Below, one piece after another: positions 30,449 to 39,347 of a stretch of 64,000 bases of DNA. The notes under the pieces are model-generated. The model did not search any database, had not been told where the DNA came from, and was given only the letters and a program-made list of their open reading frames with translations. Made by a program: the position numbers and the translations under genes. How positions within the stretch are numbered: position 1 is the stretch's first letter; every line of letters begins with the position of its first letter. Source of the stretch: Streptomyces roseifaciens (GTDB lineage Bacteria > Actinomycetota > Actinomycetes > Streptomycetales > Streptomycetaceae); the NCBI RefSeq assembly GCF_001445655.1, contig NZ_LNBE01000001.1, positions 63,811-127,810 of the forward strand, read 5' to 3'.

Positions 30449-32632
30449 CTACCTGATCGCGGCTCCGAACGCCTTGCCGCCGGACGGGATGCCGTCCTTG
30501 CCCGGCTGGTACACCGTCACCGGCTGCTCGGTGCCGGAAGCGGCGTAGGAGGTGACGTTCTGCCACGGCACCGCGTAGGCCGCGCCCTGCGCGTGCGGGC
30601 CCGTCGGCATGCCCACGTAGATGTGTGTCGGGGAGACACCGATGGCCTGGCCGATCCGCTGGTTCGCGCCCGGCGTGCCCGGAACGCCGTTGTGCCCGGC
30701 GTAGAGGACGTCGTTGTGCGGGCCGGGAGCCCCGAGGAGGGTCATGGTCTGCACCGCACCCGCAGCGGTCACGGATCCCTGGGTTTCACCGGGGACGCCC
30801 ACGACGAGCTGGAGCGTCTGCCACGTGGGAGCGGTCCTGGGGGACAGGTTGATCGCCTGGAGGGTCTCGCCGAACCGGTCGTTGGCCTCGATGCCGCCGA
30901 TGACGTCCGGCTGGTCCTGGTGAATCGCCTGGTACTGCGACCAGCCGCCGGAGGCGGGGATCTTGAAGGTGATCACGCTGCCGGTGTTCTTCACGTCCAC
31001 CTTGGCATCGTTGGTGATCGACTCGCCGGGGGAACCCGCGGCGAGGATGGAGTCGCCGTTCGGGCCGTTCTCCACCAGAGCGACGGACGTGCCGAGGACG
31101 TCTCCGGCCTCGGAGCCGCCGGAGACCCTGTCGTCGTTCTGGTTGATGTTCGCCCGCTGAGTCGGCTTGCCGTCCGGTCCGAGCTTGTGCGACAGCACCC
31201 ACACGGCACCGGCGTCGGCGGCACCGTCGATGTCCTCGCCCGGCCCGCCGATGGCGATGTTGTTGGCGTCGGCGGCGACGGACCAGCCGGCCCTGTCCCC
31301 GGCCTCCAGGCCGCCGGACAAGCCGGCCTCCTGCGTCAGGGACACGTTCGTGCCGCCGCGCACGTAGATGACCGAGCCCGCGTCCTCCTTGTCGCCGATG
31401 GCCTCGCCCGGGGAGCCGATCACGATGAACGGGTCCCCGTCCCGGGTCTGTCCGGCCGCGACGGAGTAGCCGAGCATGTCGCCCTTCTCGTTGGCCGACT
31501 TCTTCAGCGCGCCGTTACCCTCTTCCTGCACGTAGTTGCCGGAGCCGCGGCCATTGCCCAGCCCGGTGGCGGAGCCGTAGACGACGGACACCATGCCGAC
31601 GTCCGCTATCGACCCGGCGTCCTCGTACGGCACGCCGACGACGAGGTCGGTGTAGCCGTCCTGGTTGTCGTCCACCGTGGCCAGCGAGTGGCCGAAGCGG
31701 TCACCGGCCTCCGCGCCGCCCGGGACGGAGGACAGGTCCTGGTCGAGCTGGATGGTGCCCTTGCCGCCGCCGTAGACGACGCGCACGGCACCGGCGTCGG
31801 CGTTGCCGCCGACGGTCGCCTTCGGGTCGCCGATGGCGATGTCCTCGATGCCGTCGCCGTTGAAGTCGGCGAACGGGGCGGCGGTGACGGTGGCGGTCAC
31901 CCAGGCGGCGAGGTCGTCGGTGCGGGCGGCGACGCCCTTGGTGGACGTCTGTGCCATGTCGATGCCGAAGCAGCCGCCCTGGTCGGAGCGGGAGGCCACC
32001 GACACGATCTGGGCGATGTCCCCGGAGGTGCGGAACAGGGGCGCACCGCCGTCGCCGGAGCAGATCGCGGCGTTGTCGCCGGCGACGTCCACGTCACTTC
32101 CGCTGGGGGCGCTCGCGGTGAAGGTCCCGTTGTGCGCCTTGACGGGGGCCCACTCGTCCTTCGTACGGCCGTAGCCGGTCAGTGTCAGCTTCTCGCCGGA
32201 CTGTGCGGGCGCGGCTGCGATCTGGGCGGTGCGGACGTCGGCGACCGGTGCGGACAGCTTCGCGAGGACCACATCCCGGTCGTCGCGGGGGACGAGCCGG
32301 ACCACGGTGCGCTCCGCCCCCTCGGTCGTCGTCAGGTCGGTACGGCCGACGACGGCCTTGGTGGCGAGCTTCGGGGCGCCGGTGGGGATCTTGACGGACT
32401 CGGCAGGGTCTTCGGCGAAGCAGGAGGCGGCGGTGATCAGCCACTCCGGGTCGATCAGGGCGGCGCTGCACGCCTTGGTGCCGTTGCCGATGTCGAGGCG
32501 GGCCGTGAAGCCGTGCGAGTTGCCCGCCTCGGCCGGTCCGGTGACGGCGTGGGCGGGCAGGGCGGGGGCGCCGATCGCGGCGGCGCCGACCAGCGCCGCA
32601 AACGCGGTGCGCCACTTGGCTGTTCTGTGCAT
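30449..32632 (-). CDS. secreted S1-family pseudoprotease with FG-GAP repeats
   Basis: 727 residues from ATG 32632, with GGAGA nine bases upstream. A Sec signal peptide ends near ALPAHA. The first 240 residues have the trypsin fold, but the catalytic His of TAAHC is Ser (WLITAASCF) and the GDSGGP Ser region reads CSGDGGAPLF, so two of three triad residues are missing; Asp in RDVVLAKL remains. The rest is integrin-like FG-GAP repeats, at least six, with DFNGDGIEDIAIGD-type calcium loops. It is probably an extracellular binding protein, not a protease. It lies 16 bases after a small secreted-protein gene, forming an operon. Confidence 0.85.
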   Translation of the reverse strand: MHRTAKWRTAFAALVGAAAIGAPALPAHAVTGPAEAGNSHGFTARLDIGNGTKACSAALIDPEWLITAASCFAEDPAESVKIPTGAPKLATKAVVGRTDLTTTEGAERTVVRLVPRDDRDVVLAKLSAPVADVRTAQIAAAPAQSGEKLTLTGYGRTKDEWAPVKAHNGTFTASAPSGSDVDVAGDNAAICSGDGGAPLFRTSGDIAQIVSVASRSDQGGCFGIDMAQTSTKGVAARTDDLAAWVTATVTAAPFADFNGDGIEDIAIGDPKATVGGNADAGAVRVVYGGGKGTIQLDQDLSSVPGGAEAGDRFGHSLATVDDNQDGYTDLVVGVPYEDAGSIADVGMVSVVYGSATGLGNGRGSGNYVQEEGNGALKKSANEKGDMLGYSVAAGQTRDGDPFIVIGSPGEAIGDKEDAGSVIYVRGGTNVSLTQEAGLSGGLEAGDRAGWSVAADANNIAIGGPGEDIDGAADAGAVWVLSHKLGPDGKPTQRANINQNDDRVSGGSEAGDVLGTSVALVENGPNGDSILAAGSPGESITNDAKVDVKNTGSVITFKIPASGGWSQYQAIHQDQPDVIGGIEANDRFGETLQAINLSPRTAPTWQTLQLVVGVPGETQGSVTAAGAVQTMTLLGAPGPHNDVLYAGHNGVPGTPGANQRIGQAIGVSPTHIYVGMPTGPHAQGAAYAVPWQNVTSYAASGTEQPVTVYQPGKDGIPSGGKAFGAAIR

Positions 32633-32648
32633 GATGTGTGGTCTCCGG

Positions 32649-33158
32649 TTACTTGCCCGTGCGGATCTCGACGAGGACGAAGGCGCGGCCCTGGGGATCG
32701 GCGGACTCTCCGACCGGCGTCCAGTTGCCCTTGGCGACCTTGACCTCCTGCGGCGTGTTGTCCGGTGCGGTGAGGGAGACATCGGCGGCGTGATCGGCCG
32801 ATCCCTTGACCGCGAACACCGAGGGGATCTCCAGGGTGAGGTGACCCGAGGTGCCGGTGGTGCGGAAACAGACCTTCTCGTTCTTCCGTGACCACACCTC
32901 CATCAGCCCGGCGGAGGAGGAGCAGTCGGCGAGGGTGATGTGGCCGTCGCCGCGCTTGAGGGTGATCCCCTTCTCCTCCTTGATCCTGTCGGCGCCCGGG
33001 TAGTTGAAGTCTTCGACCACATAGCCGGGCCGGCCGTCGGCCACCGTCACCGGGGTGCCCGATGCGCTGTCATGGGAGGAAGTGGCGGCGGCGAGGAGCG
33101 CGACAGCACAGGCTGCGGCGGCCGCACCGGTGGCGATGATCCGCCGTGCGAACTTCAT
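32649..33158 (-). CDS. small secreted protein paired with the FG-GAP protein
   Basis: 169 residues, ATG 33158, with AAGGTC nearby upstream. The N-terminus is a Sec signal peptide (RRIIATGAAAAACAVALLAA). The mature part has a two-Cys core (LADCSSS and VCFRTTG) and beta-rich end (GRAFVLVEIRTG). Homology is not recognised. Cotranscription with the FG-GAP pseudoprotease suggests the two work together at the cell surface or outside. Confidence 0.7.
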   Translation of the reverse strand: MKFARRIIATGAAAAACAVALLAAATSSHDSASGTPVTVADGRPGYVVEDFNYPGADRIKEEKGITLKRGDGHITLADCSSSAGLMEVWSRKNEKVCFRTTGTSGHLTLEIPSVFAVKGSADHAADVSLTAPDNTPQEVKVAKGNWTPVGESADPQGRAFVLVEIRTGK

Positions 33159-33544
33159 ACAAGGTCCCTCGTGTCAAAGGTGAGTTGAGCCGTGGCGCGC
33201 GATCCCTGGCCGGAACGGAGGGTTCCTTGGTACACAAGGGGCGGCTCGGCAACGGAGACGCCGGAATTCAAACACGCGTCCCCATCTCGCGCTACCCCCT
33301 TAGCGTGTTATTGACGGCCAAAGCACCACACTTGGGACTTGTGCTCCTTCTCATGGCTTCACGGCGATCCGACAGGTGGTCAACCGGTCGTTCCGTTGCG
33401 TATGGTCACGACGCGCATCCGCCGTGTCCCTGCTCAACTCCGGTACCACCCCGGGGACATGCGCGCGGCCGGCGCAACAGTCTGCCCGGCGGTGTGCCGC
33501 CTCACGCGCGCGCCGCCGCCAGGCACCGAACCCGAAGGACCGCT
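33159..33544. other. divergent intergenic region
   Basis: 386 bases between two divergent units. It contains a moderately AT-rich stretch with TTGACG at 33311-33316 that could be a -35, but no clear partner -10. The right end holds GAAGGA for the downstream TTG start. Confidence 0.4.
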
Positions 33545-36500
33545 TTGGACACCACTTTCTGGAGCAGGCGGCGCGTTCTCGGCGCCCTCGCGGCCACCAC
33601 GGTCGTCGCCGCCACCTCGAGCCTCGTCCTCAACCCCATAGCCGCTCTGGCCGACACGCCGCCGGCCGACGGCGACGACGGCGACCCGTTCAACCTGCCC
33701 GACACCGACCGGGCGAAGGCCGTCAAGGCGTGGCTGCTGGGCGGCAAGGCCGTCCGCGCCGCGGCGGAGGCGGCGCTGTTCGGCACCGACGCCGACATCC
33801 AGGCCTTCCTGACCGCCGAACTCCCCAAGGCCACGGCGGAGGACAACCGCGTCGCCGTCGTCACCTCCCTCGCCGGAGGCGGCAAGGGCACCCGGCGCGA
33901 GGCCGCCGCGGCGATCGAGGGCGGGGACCCCGGCATCGCCGACTTCCTCAAGGGCGGATTCAAGGCCGCCCTCCTGGAGGATCTGCGCGTGGCCACCGCG
34001 ACCGTGATGGCCACCGGCGACAAGGCCGTCCGCCGCGACGGCAGTGCCGCCCTGGACGCGGGCACCCAGGCCGCCCTGGAGCAGTTCCTGACCGACGGCC
34101 AGTACACCGCGCGCCTGGAGGACATGCGCGTCGAGGTGTCCAAGCTGATGGTGCAGGCCGGCCCGGAGGTGAAGAAGTACGCTTCCCGGGCCATGTCCGG
34201 CACGGCCGACGACGTCGAGTGGTTCCTCGACACCGGCCAGCACATCGCCCGCGCCCGCGACCAGGAGTCTGCGACGATCGAGGAACTCGTCGCGGTCGTC
34301 GAGCGCGAGGGCAAGAAGGCCGACGCGAAGACGAAGCAGGCCGAGGAGGCCGCCGCCCGCGCCGTGGAGGCCGCTGCGAAGGCCAAGGAGGCGGCGGAGA
34401 AGGCCGCGGCCGAGGCCCAGGCCGCCCAGGACGATGTGATCAAGTCCGGCAGGGCGGCCCGCAAGGCGGCCGAGTCCGCCAAGGGTGCGGCCGACTCGGC
34501 CCGTGTCGCCATCCGCGCCTCCCACGCCGCCGTCCAGGCGTCCCGCCGCGCCGCCTACGCCGCCACCGCCGCGAGCCAGGCCGCAGCCACCGCCGGCTCC
34601 GCCGCGGCCAAGGCGTACGGCGCTGCCATCGCCGCCTCCAAGGACGCCTCCAAGGCAGGTGCCGCCAAGGACGCCGCCGTCGCCGCCCGCAACGCCGCGG
34701 CCAAGGCCCGCAGCGCTGCCAAGGCCGCCGACTACGCCGCTTCCGCCTCTGCCCAGGCCGCGAGCGCCGGCTCCGCTGCCGCCTCGGCAGCCCGTAACGC
34801 CGCGGCTGCCGCGAGCGCTTCCGCCACGGCCGCCTCCGCCGCGGGCAAGGCGCAGGCGGAGGCCGCGGAGGCCAAGCGACAGGCGCAGATCGCGAGCGCC
34901 AACGCCGCGATCGCCACCAACGCCGCCGGAACGGCCCAGGCTCTGGCGAACGCGGCAGCGGCGGCCGCCCGCACCGCACGCGACGCCGCGAACAGCGCGG
35001 CCGGTCACGCGGAGAAGTCCGCGGAGGCCGCCGAGTGGGCCGCCAAGTACGCGGGCCAGGCCGTCGAGTACGCGAAGAAGTCCACCGAGTTCGCCAACGA
35101 GGCCACCAAGGCCGCGAACAACGCCACCGGCGCGGTCACCCAGGCGATCGAAGTGGAGAAGAAGGCGCGCGAGGCCGAGTGGCAGCGCCTGGACGAGGAC
35201 ATGAAGCAGGCACTCGAAGAGGCCCGCCTGCTCGCACAGATCGAAGGTCAGGAAAAGGCGGAGTTCGCCAGGAGACGTACGCAGTCCGAGCAGGCCGGGA
35301 AGGCCACGAAGGATCTCGTCTCCCAGGCCGAGTCCGCGCTGAAGGCAGGTGACACGGGCCTCGCCGCCACCCTCGGGCGCAAGGCGGCCATCGCCCTGAT
35401 GAGCTCGCGCGGCAGCTGGTCGTGCGAGGCGGCACGGTTCGCCCTGTGCGGCACGGACGCCGACGTCCATGCCTGGATCGACACCGACCGGCAGATCGCG
35501 CAGAAGCAGGACGACCGGGAGACCGTCCTCTTCCTGGCCCAGACCTCCGCACCGGACATCGCCGACGCCGCGACCAAGGCGCTGGAGAGCGACGACCCGG
35601 ACGCCGCCACGACGTTCCTCGGTGCCAGCGTCATCGAGTCCGCCGCGATGGACAACCGCGTGGCGGTCTCCCGCGTCCTGGCCAACAACCCCGGCAGTGC
35701 GGTGAAGAAGGCGGCGAACGACGCGCTGAACGCCGGAACCGCCGACGCCCTGTACGAATTCCTCAGCGGTACGTACGAGGCGGCGCAGCGCGAGGACGAC
35801 GCGGTCGCCACCGCCACCGTCATCGGCAAGGCGGGCCCGTACACCAAGGCCCACGCCCAGGTCGCCATGGAAGGCCCGGCGTGGATGCGCCGCAACTTCC
35901 TCGCCTCGGTGCAGTACAAGACCGCGCAGCTGGACTACGACTCCGCGACCCACATCGCCGCCGTTCAGGGCGCGATCGCCGCGGCCGCGAAGATCGCGCA
36001 CAAGGCGCAGGAAGACGCCGCCCGGGCGCAGGAGGCGGCGGCGAAGGCACGCAACGCCGCCAAGGAGGCGCTGGAGTGGGCGGACAAGGCGAAGAAGTCC
36101 GCTGAGCAGGCCGCCACCTATGCGAAGCAGGCGGACGCGAACGCGGACGCCGCCGAACGGTCCGCCAAGGAGGCGCAGGCCTCGGCCAACAGGGCGAAGC
36201 AGGCCGCCGCCACCGCTCGCACGGCCGCACGCTCGGCGAACTACTCCGCCAACCGCGCTGTGGACGCCGCCCGCCGTGCCGTGTCCTCCGCCAATTCGGC
36301 CCAGGCGTCGGCCGCTTCCGCCCGCTCCTCCGCCATCCAGGCGGGCAAGGACGCGAAGACGGCGGCAGCAGCCGCAAGCCAGGCGCACCAGATCGCCACG
36401 GCCAAGCGGAAGGCCGAGATAGCGGAAGCGGCCAGGAAGGCGGCCGAGGAAGCGCGCAAAGCCAAGGAAGCCGGCAGGAACCCGGCCGACTCGCCCGACA

Positions 36501-36919
36501 ACGACACCGTCAAGGGCGGCCTTCCCTGGTGGAAGGAAGGCGCGAGGTGGCTGGCCAACGCCACCAACTGGCTCAGCATCGGCACCGGATTCGCCTCCGC
36601 CCTCCTCGGCATCGGCGGCCTGGCGGTCGGCATGTTCTTCCCGCCCGCCGTGCCGTTCGTGGAAGCCGCCGCTTCCGGCTTCGCGTACGCCTCCCTCGCC
36701 TTCGCCGGACTCAACACCCTGTTCACCGGCATCGGCTACGGGTGGTCGAGCAGCGAGTTCAAATCATCCCTCGCAAGCACCGCCCTGGGCGTGATCACCT
36801 TCGGCCAGTCCAAGTGGATCGGCGCGCTCGGCGGCACCAAGGTCGTCACGAAGGTCTCGCAGTTCGGCCACGACCTCGTCTCTCCGGTCACCGGCCTGCT
36901 GGGATCCCTCGGATTCTGA
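33545..36919 (+). CDS. Tat-exported alanine-rich ALF-repeat protein, toxin-like architecture
   Basis: 1124 residues starting at TTG 33545, chosen because GAAGGA is five bases upstream and the first residues form a twin-arginine signal (WSRRRVLGALAATTVV). Two sets of ALF repeats (short repeats with AALFGTDADIQAFL-type cores) flank a long Ala/Lys/Glu-rich coiled coil of about 360 residues; a second coiled coil follows. The C-terminal 130 residues differ: a WWKEGARWL start and two Gly/Ala hydrophobic segments. This order (export signal, repeats, coiled stalk, variable tip) fits the ALF class of polymorphic toxins or surface stalk proteins. No nuclease or peptidase motif is visible in the tip. 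The gene 100 bases downstream encodes a membrane protein that may be its immunity partner. Confidence 0.8.
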   Translation: MDTTFWSRRRVLGALAATTVVAATSSLVLNPIAALADTPPADGDDGDPFNLPDTDRAKAVKAWLLGGKAVRAAAEAALFGTDADIQAFLTAELPKATAEDNRVAVVTSLAGGGKGTRREAAAAIEGGDPGIADFLKGGFKAALLEDLRVATATVMATGDKAVRRDGSAALDAGTQAALEQFLTDGQYTARLEDMRVEVSKLMVQAGPEVKKYASRAMSGTADDVEWFLDTGQHIARARDQESATIEELVAVVEREGKKADAKTKQAEEAAARAVEAAAKAKEAAEKAAAEAQAAQDDVIKSGRAARKAAESAKGAADSARVAIRASHAAVQASRRAAYAATAASQAAATAGSAAAKAYGAAIAASKDASKAGAAKDAAVAARNAAAKARSAAKAADYAASASAQAASAGSAAASAARNAAAAASASATAASAAGKAQAEAAEAKRQAQIASANAAIATNAAGTAQALANAAAAAARTARDAANSAAGHAEKSAEAAEWAAKYAGQAVEYAKKSTEFANEATKAANNATGAVTQAIEVEKKAREAEWQRLDEDMKQALEEARLLAQIEGQEKAEFARRRTQSEQAGKATKDLVSQAESALKAGDTGLAATLGRKAAIALMSSRGSWSCEAARFALCGTDADVHAWIDTDRQIAQKQDDRETVLFLAQTSAPDIADAATKALESDDPDAATTFLGASVIESAAMDNRVAVSRVLANNPGSAVKKAANDALNAGTADALYEFLSGTYEAAQREDDAVATATVIGKAGPYTKAHAQVAMEGPAWMRRNFLASVQYKTAQLDYDSATHIAAVQGAIAAAAKIAHKAQEDAARAQEAAAKARNAAKEALEWADKAKKSAEQAATYAKQADANADAAERSAKEAQASANRAKQAAATARTAARSANYSANRAVDAARRAVSSANSAQASAASARSSAIQAGKDAKTAAAAASQAHQIATAKRKAEIAEAARKAAEEARKAKEAGRNPADSPDNDTVKGGLPWWKEGARWLANATNWLSIGTGFASALLGIGGLAVGMFFPPAVPFVEAAASGFAYASLAFAGLNTLFTGIGYGWSSSEFKSSLASTALGVITFGQSKWIGALGGTKVVTKVSQFGHDLVSPVTGLLGSLGF

Positions 36920-37021
36920 GCGGACAAGCGGACCAGTGGACAACATGCACCACCGCACCAGAGGCCGGTGGCCGCGGGCACATCTGCCGCCGGCCCTGGT
37001 GCGCAGCCGAAAGGAGCCGCC

Positions 37022-37411
37022 GTGCTCGCACAGCTTCCCCTCGCCTGCCTGCTGCTCATCGCGGCTGCCGCCACCCTCGTCTTCTGCTTCGCAATGGACA
37101 GATGGATGAAGGTGCGCAAGCTGACAGTGGCGTTCCTCGTCATTTCCGCCGGATGCTGTCTCGGGATGATCGCGGTAGGAAGTCTCCAGCATCAGCACTG
37201 GAATGCCCGGCAGATGCTGGTCCTGTACTCCTTCGCGTGGGGCGGGCTCACGATCGGCATGTTTCCGTCCAGGAAACTGTTCCTCAAATATGGTGACGAA
37301 ATGCGCCGAGGCGTAAAGAGGGAGAAATACGAGTACCCCGCACGGTGCCAGGCTGCCTTGTATGCCTCGGTCATCCTCATGTGTTTCTTGGCATTCGTAC
37401 TTGCGACATGA
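37022..37411 (+). CDS. small membrane protein, possible immunity protein
   Basis: 129 residues from GTG 37022, five bases after AAGGAG. There are three or four hydrophobic helices: LACLLLIAAAATLVFCFAM, LTVAFLVISAGCCLGMIAVG, VLYSFAWGGLTIGMF and ALYASVILMCFLAFVLA. A basic loop RRGVKREKYEYPARC lies between the last two. Base composition is lower in GC than the ALF gene. Its place directly behind the ALF-repeat gene suggests immunity or anchoring; I recognise no family. Confidence 0.65.
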   Translation: MLAQLPLACLLLIAAAATLVFCFAMDRWMKVRKLTVAFLVISAGCCLGMIAVGSLQHQHWNARQMLVLYSFAWGGLTIGMFPSRKLFLKYGDEMRRGVKREKYEYPARCQAALYASVILMCFLAFVLAT

Positions 37412-37414
37412 CCG

Positions 37415-37625
37415 GGAGCCGGCGTGGCGCAGTTCCGGGACGGGTAGTCCGGGGTCGCGGCGGTCCGGGGCCGGGGTGACGCTGTGCATGGAGACGCGTC
37501 CGGCGTGCAGGACGAGGCTGCCGGGCACGGTCGGCAGGTCTCGGGTGAGGGCGTGCCGACGGCCGGCGGAGAGCTCGCGAAGGGCCCGGTGATCCTGCGT
37601 CAGCTGGGCGCGGGAACGGGGCTCT
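37415..37625 (-). pseudogene. 2OG-Fe(II) dioxygenase C-terminal remnant
   Basis: An open stretch on this strand reads LSAGRRHALTRDLPTVPGSL, then VLHAGRVSMHSVTPAPDR. This resembles the strand-turn GxLxxFxGRxSLHRVTP of HalD/ArpA-like Fe(II)/2-oxoglutarate oxygenases, with the iron-binding His in SMHSVTP. No start, N-terminal HxD motif or proper stop belongs to it. Confidence 0.45.
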
Positions 37626-37698
37626 CCCGCTGATACGAGTGCCGGGTCTGCCCGGGCCACCTGAACGGCGCATCTCCTCGTGATCCGCGGCGCGCAGG

Positions 37699-38682
37699 TC
37701 AGGAATAGATCGGCCTGCTCATGCACCGCGGCCCACCCGTGCCCTTGACGAGCTCGCTTCCGGCCACGGCCAGCGCCTCGACACCCGCCTCTTCCAGCCG
37801 TCGGAGCGCGGAGGGCGTCATGTCGTAGCAGATGATCCTCCGGTTCCCCAGGCACAGGCTGTTGCACGCCTGCCGGAACAGCGACTCGTCTTGGGTCACA
37901 TCGATGATCTGCATCCCGATGTCCAGCATCATGCCCAGCACGTCGAACCGCTCTTGCCCTGCGGCACTGAAACGGACCGAGCTCAGGACGCTGTCCGGGT
38001 GTGCGACCACCACGTCCTCGGCGACCGGCACCATGCAGCCGTCGAGGTTGATCCGTCACGGTGCCAGCTCCACACCTATGATCTCGTCCACGCCCCAGGG
38101 GATCAGCTCCCGGGCGAGGAAGTCCAAGGTGGGCAACTGGGTGCGCCTGCCGTACCCGATCAGCAGAGCACGGTTTCCCTCCCGCGAGAACGGAATGACG
38201 TCCCCGCCCTCAAGGACCAGATGATCAGGGATGCGGAGCGCCGCGGACAGACCCAGAGCCCGCGCCGCGGTCTCCATCGCCGCTGCCTCCGGCCGCCGGA
38301 TGGGGGCCATCATCCGGCCGGGAATGTACCGGCCTGGCATCCATGGAATCGTGATCAACGCGTCACGGGTGTAGACCTGGTTCGGGTTCGTACCGGCATG
38401 GCCGAACGAGCGGTCCCCGTCGAGCAAATCGGCCAGGTAGTGCACTTGGCCCACGTGCTGCTTGATGGTCTCCACGAAGGCCCGATGCTGCTCGGCGTAC
38501 AGCGCCGGGTCGGGTGCCTCACGGAACAGGTAGTCCCGCTGCAGCACCACTGGATCGGACACCACCGACAGTGCCTTGACCGCGCCCGTCCCGACAGGAT
38601 CGTGCACGATGACGGCCGACGGGGCGACAGCGAACTCGCCGCCCCCGGACAGCGGCACCGGATCCGGCGGGTAAGCAGGCAT
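37699..38682 (-). pseudogene. arginine deiminase-like amidinotransferase gene with in-frame TGA
   Basis: Start ATG 38682 behind GAAGGAG, then 208 codons, TGA at 38058-38056, then the same frame continues 118 codons to the natural end. The family features bracket the stop: LVLEGGDVIPFSREGN before it, and ELVKGTGGPRCMSRPI with the catalytic Cys after it. The next residues RINLDGC sit where the family has an HLDxC-type segment, so the catalytic His appears to be Asn. Restoring Arg (CGA) at the stop needs one base. One nonsense change plus one active-site change point to a dead gene that is otherwise intact. Confidence 0.75.
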
Positions 38683-38949
38683 ACTGCTCCTTCGGTGTCG
38701 AGGCCAGGTCAGAACTCAACCCGCGCCCGGGAGGGGGGGACCCCAACTAGCGTGATGCGCCGGACCAGTCGAGCTCAACCCACCTCGGCCACCGGGCGAA
38801 CACAATGACCGGATTCACCCCACGCGCTCAGTGGCTCTTCCCCGGTCACCGGTGGGGTGCCCCAGGGCCCCGGCCGGGGAGCTACTCGTCCGGACGCTTC
38901 ACCTGCTCGGCACGATCACGCCCCCGGCGGACCAAGACCCACCGGGACC

Positions 38950-39150
38950 TCCCCGGAGGATGGAGCTGCGCCGTGGCGGCCCTGCACACCCTTGCCGACG
39001 GCCGCCGGATCTTCGTCAAAGGCACCCGCCAGGACCAGGACCAGGAGCAGCGTGAGGGGCTGGACGTGGAGGAGAGGATCAACCCGTTCCTGCCCCGCTG
39101 TGCACCGCGGGTGCTGTGGCGGGTGCGGGCGGACGGCTGGGACATGGGCG
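38950..39150 (+). pseudogene. aminoglycoside phosphotransferase N-terminal remnant
   Basis: The frame reads ALHTLADGRRIFVKGTRQ, then ERINPFLPRCAPRVLWRVRA and DGWDM. This is the nucleotide-binding start of Streptomyces APH-family kinases (FVKG holds the ATP Lys). No catalytic loop (HGD) or DFG-like part follows. The remnant sits in a 665-base stretch with no intact gene between the deiminase remnant and the DD-peptidase. Confidence 0.55.
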
Positions 39151-39347
39151 GCTCCCTTCCTGTCAGGAATTCCAGTAGGCCGCAGCCCCGCACTCAAGAC
39201 CGTTCACCGGATCCTTCTCAACCACTCCGGCACTGTCTGCGGTCTTGGTACACAGGCGGCCCTCCCGCAGCGCGGTCGGTGACACCCCGCAGTTGCCCGC
39301 GGGCCGCACGAGTTCGGCCCGGTGCAAACGACTGTGAGGAGTACGCG

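Noticed and set aside
33434..36388. 984-codon Gly/Arg/Leu-rich frame opposite the ALF-repeat gene
   Set aside because: Mirror of Ala codons (GCC to GGC); no start signal or domain.
38056..38058. In-frame TGA as a selenocysteine or programmed read-through codon
   Set aside because: The position aligns with no catalytic residue, no SECIS-like hairpin is seen, and the next segment has a second likely inactivating change.
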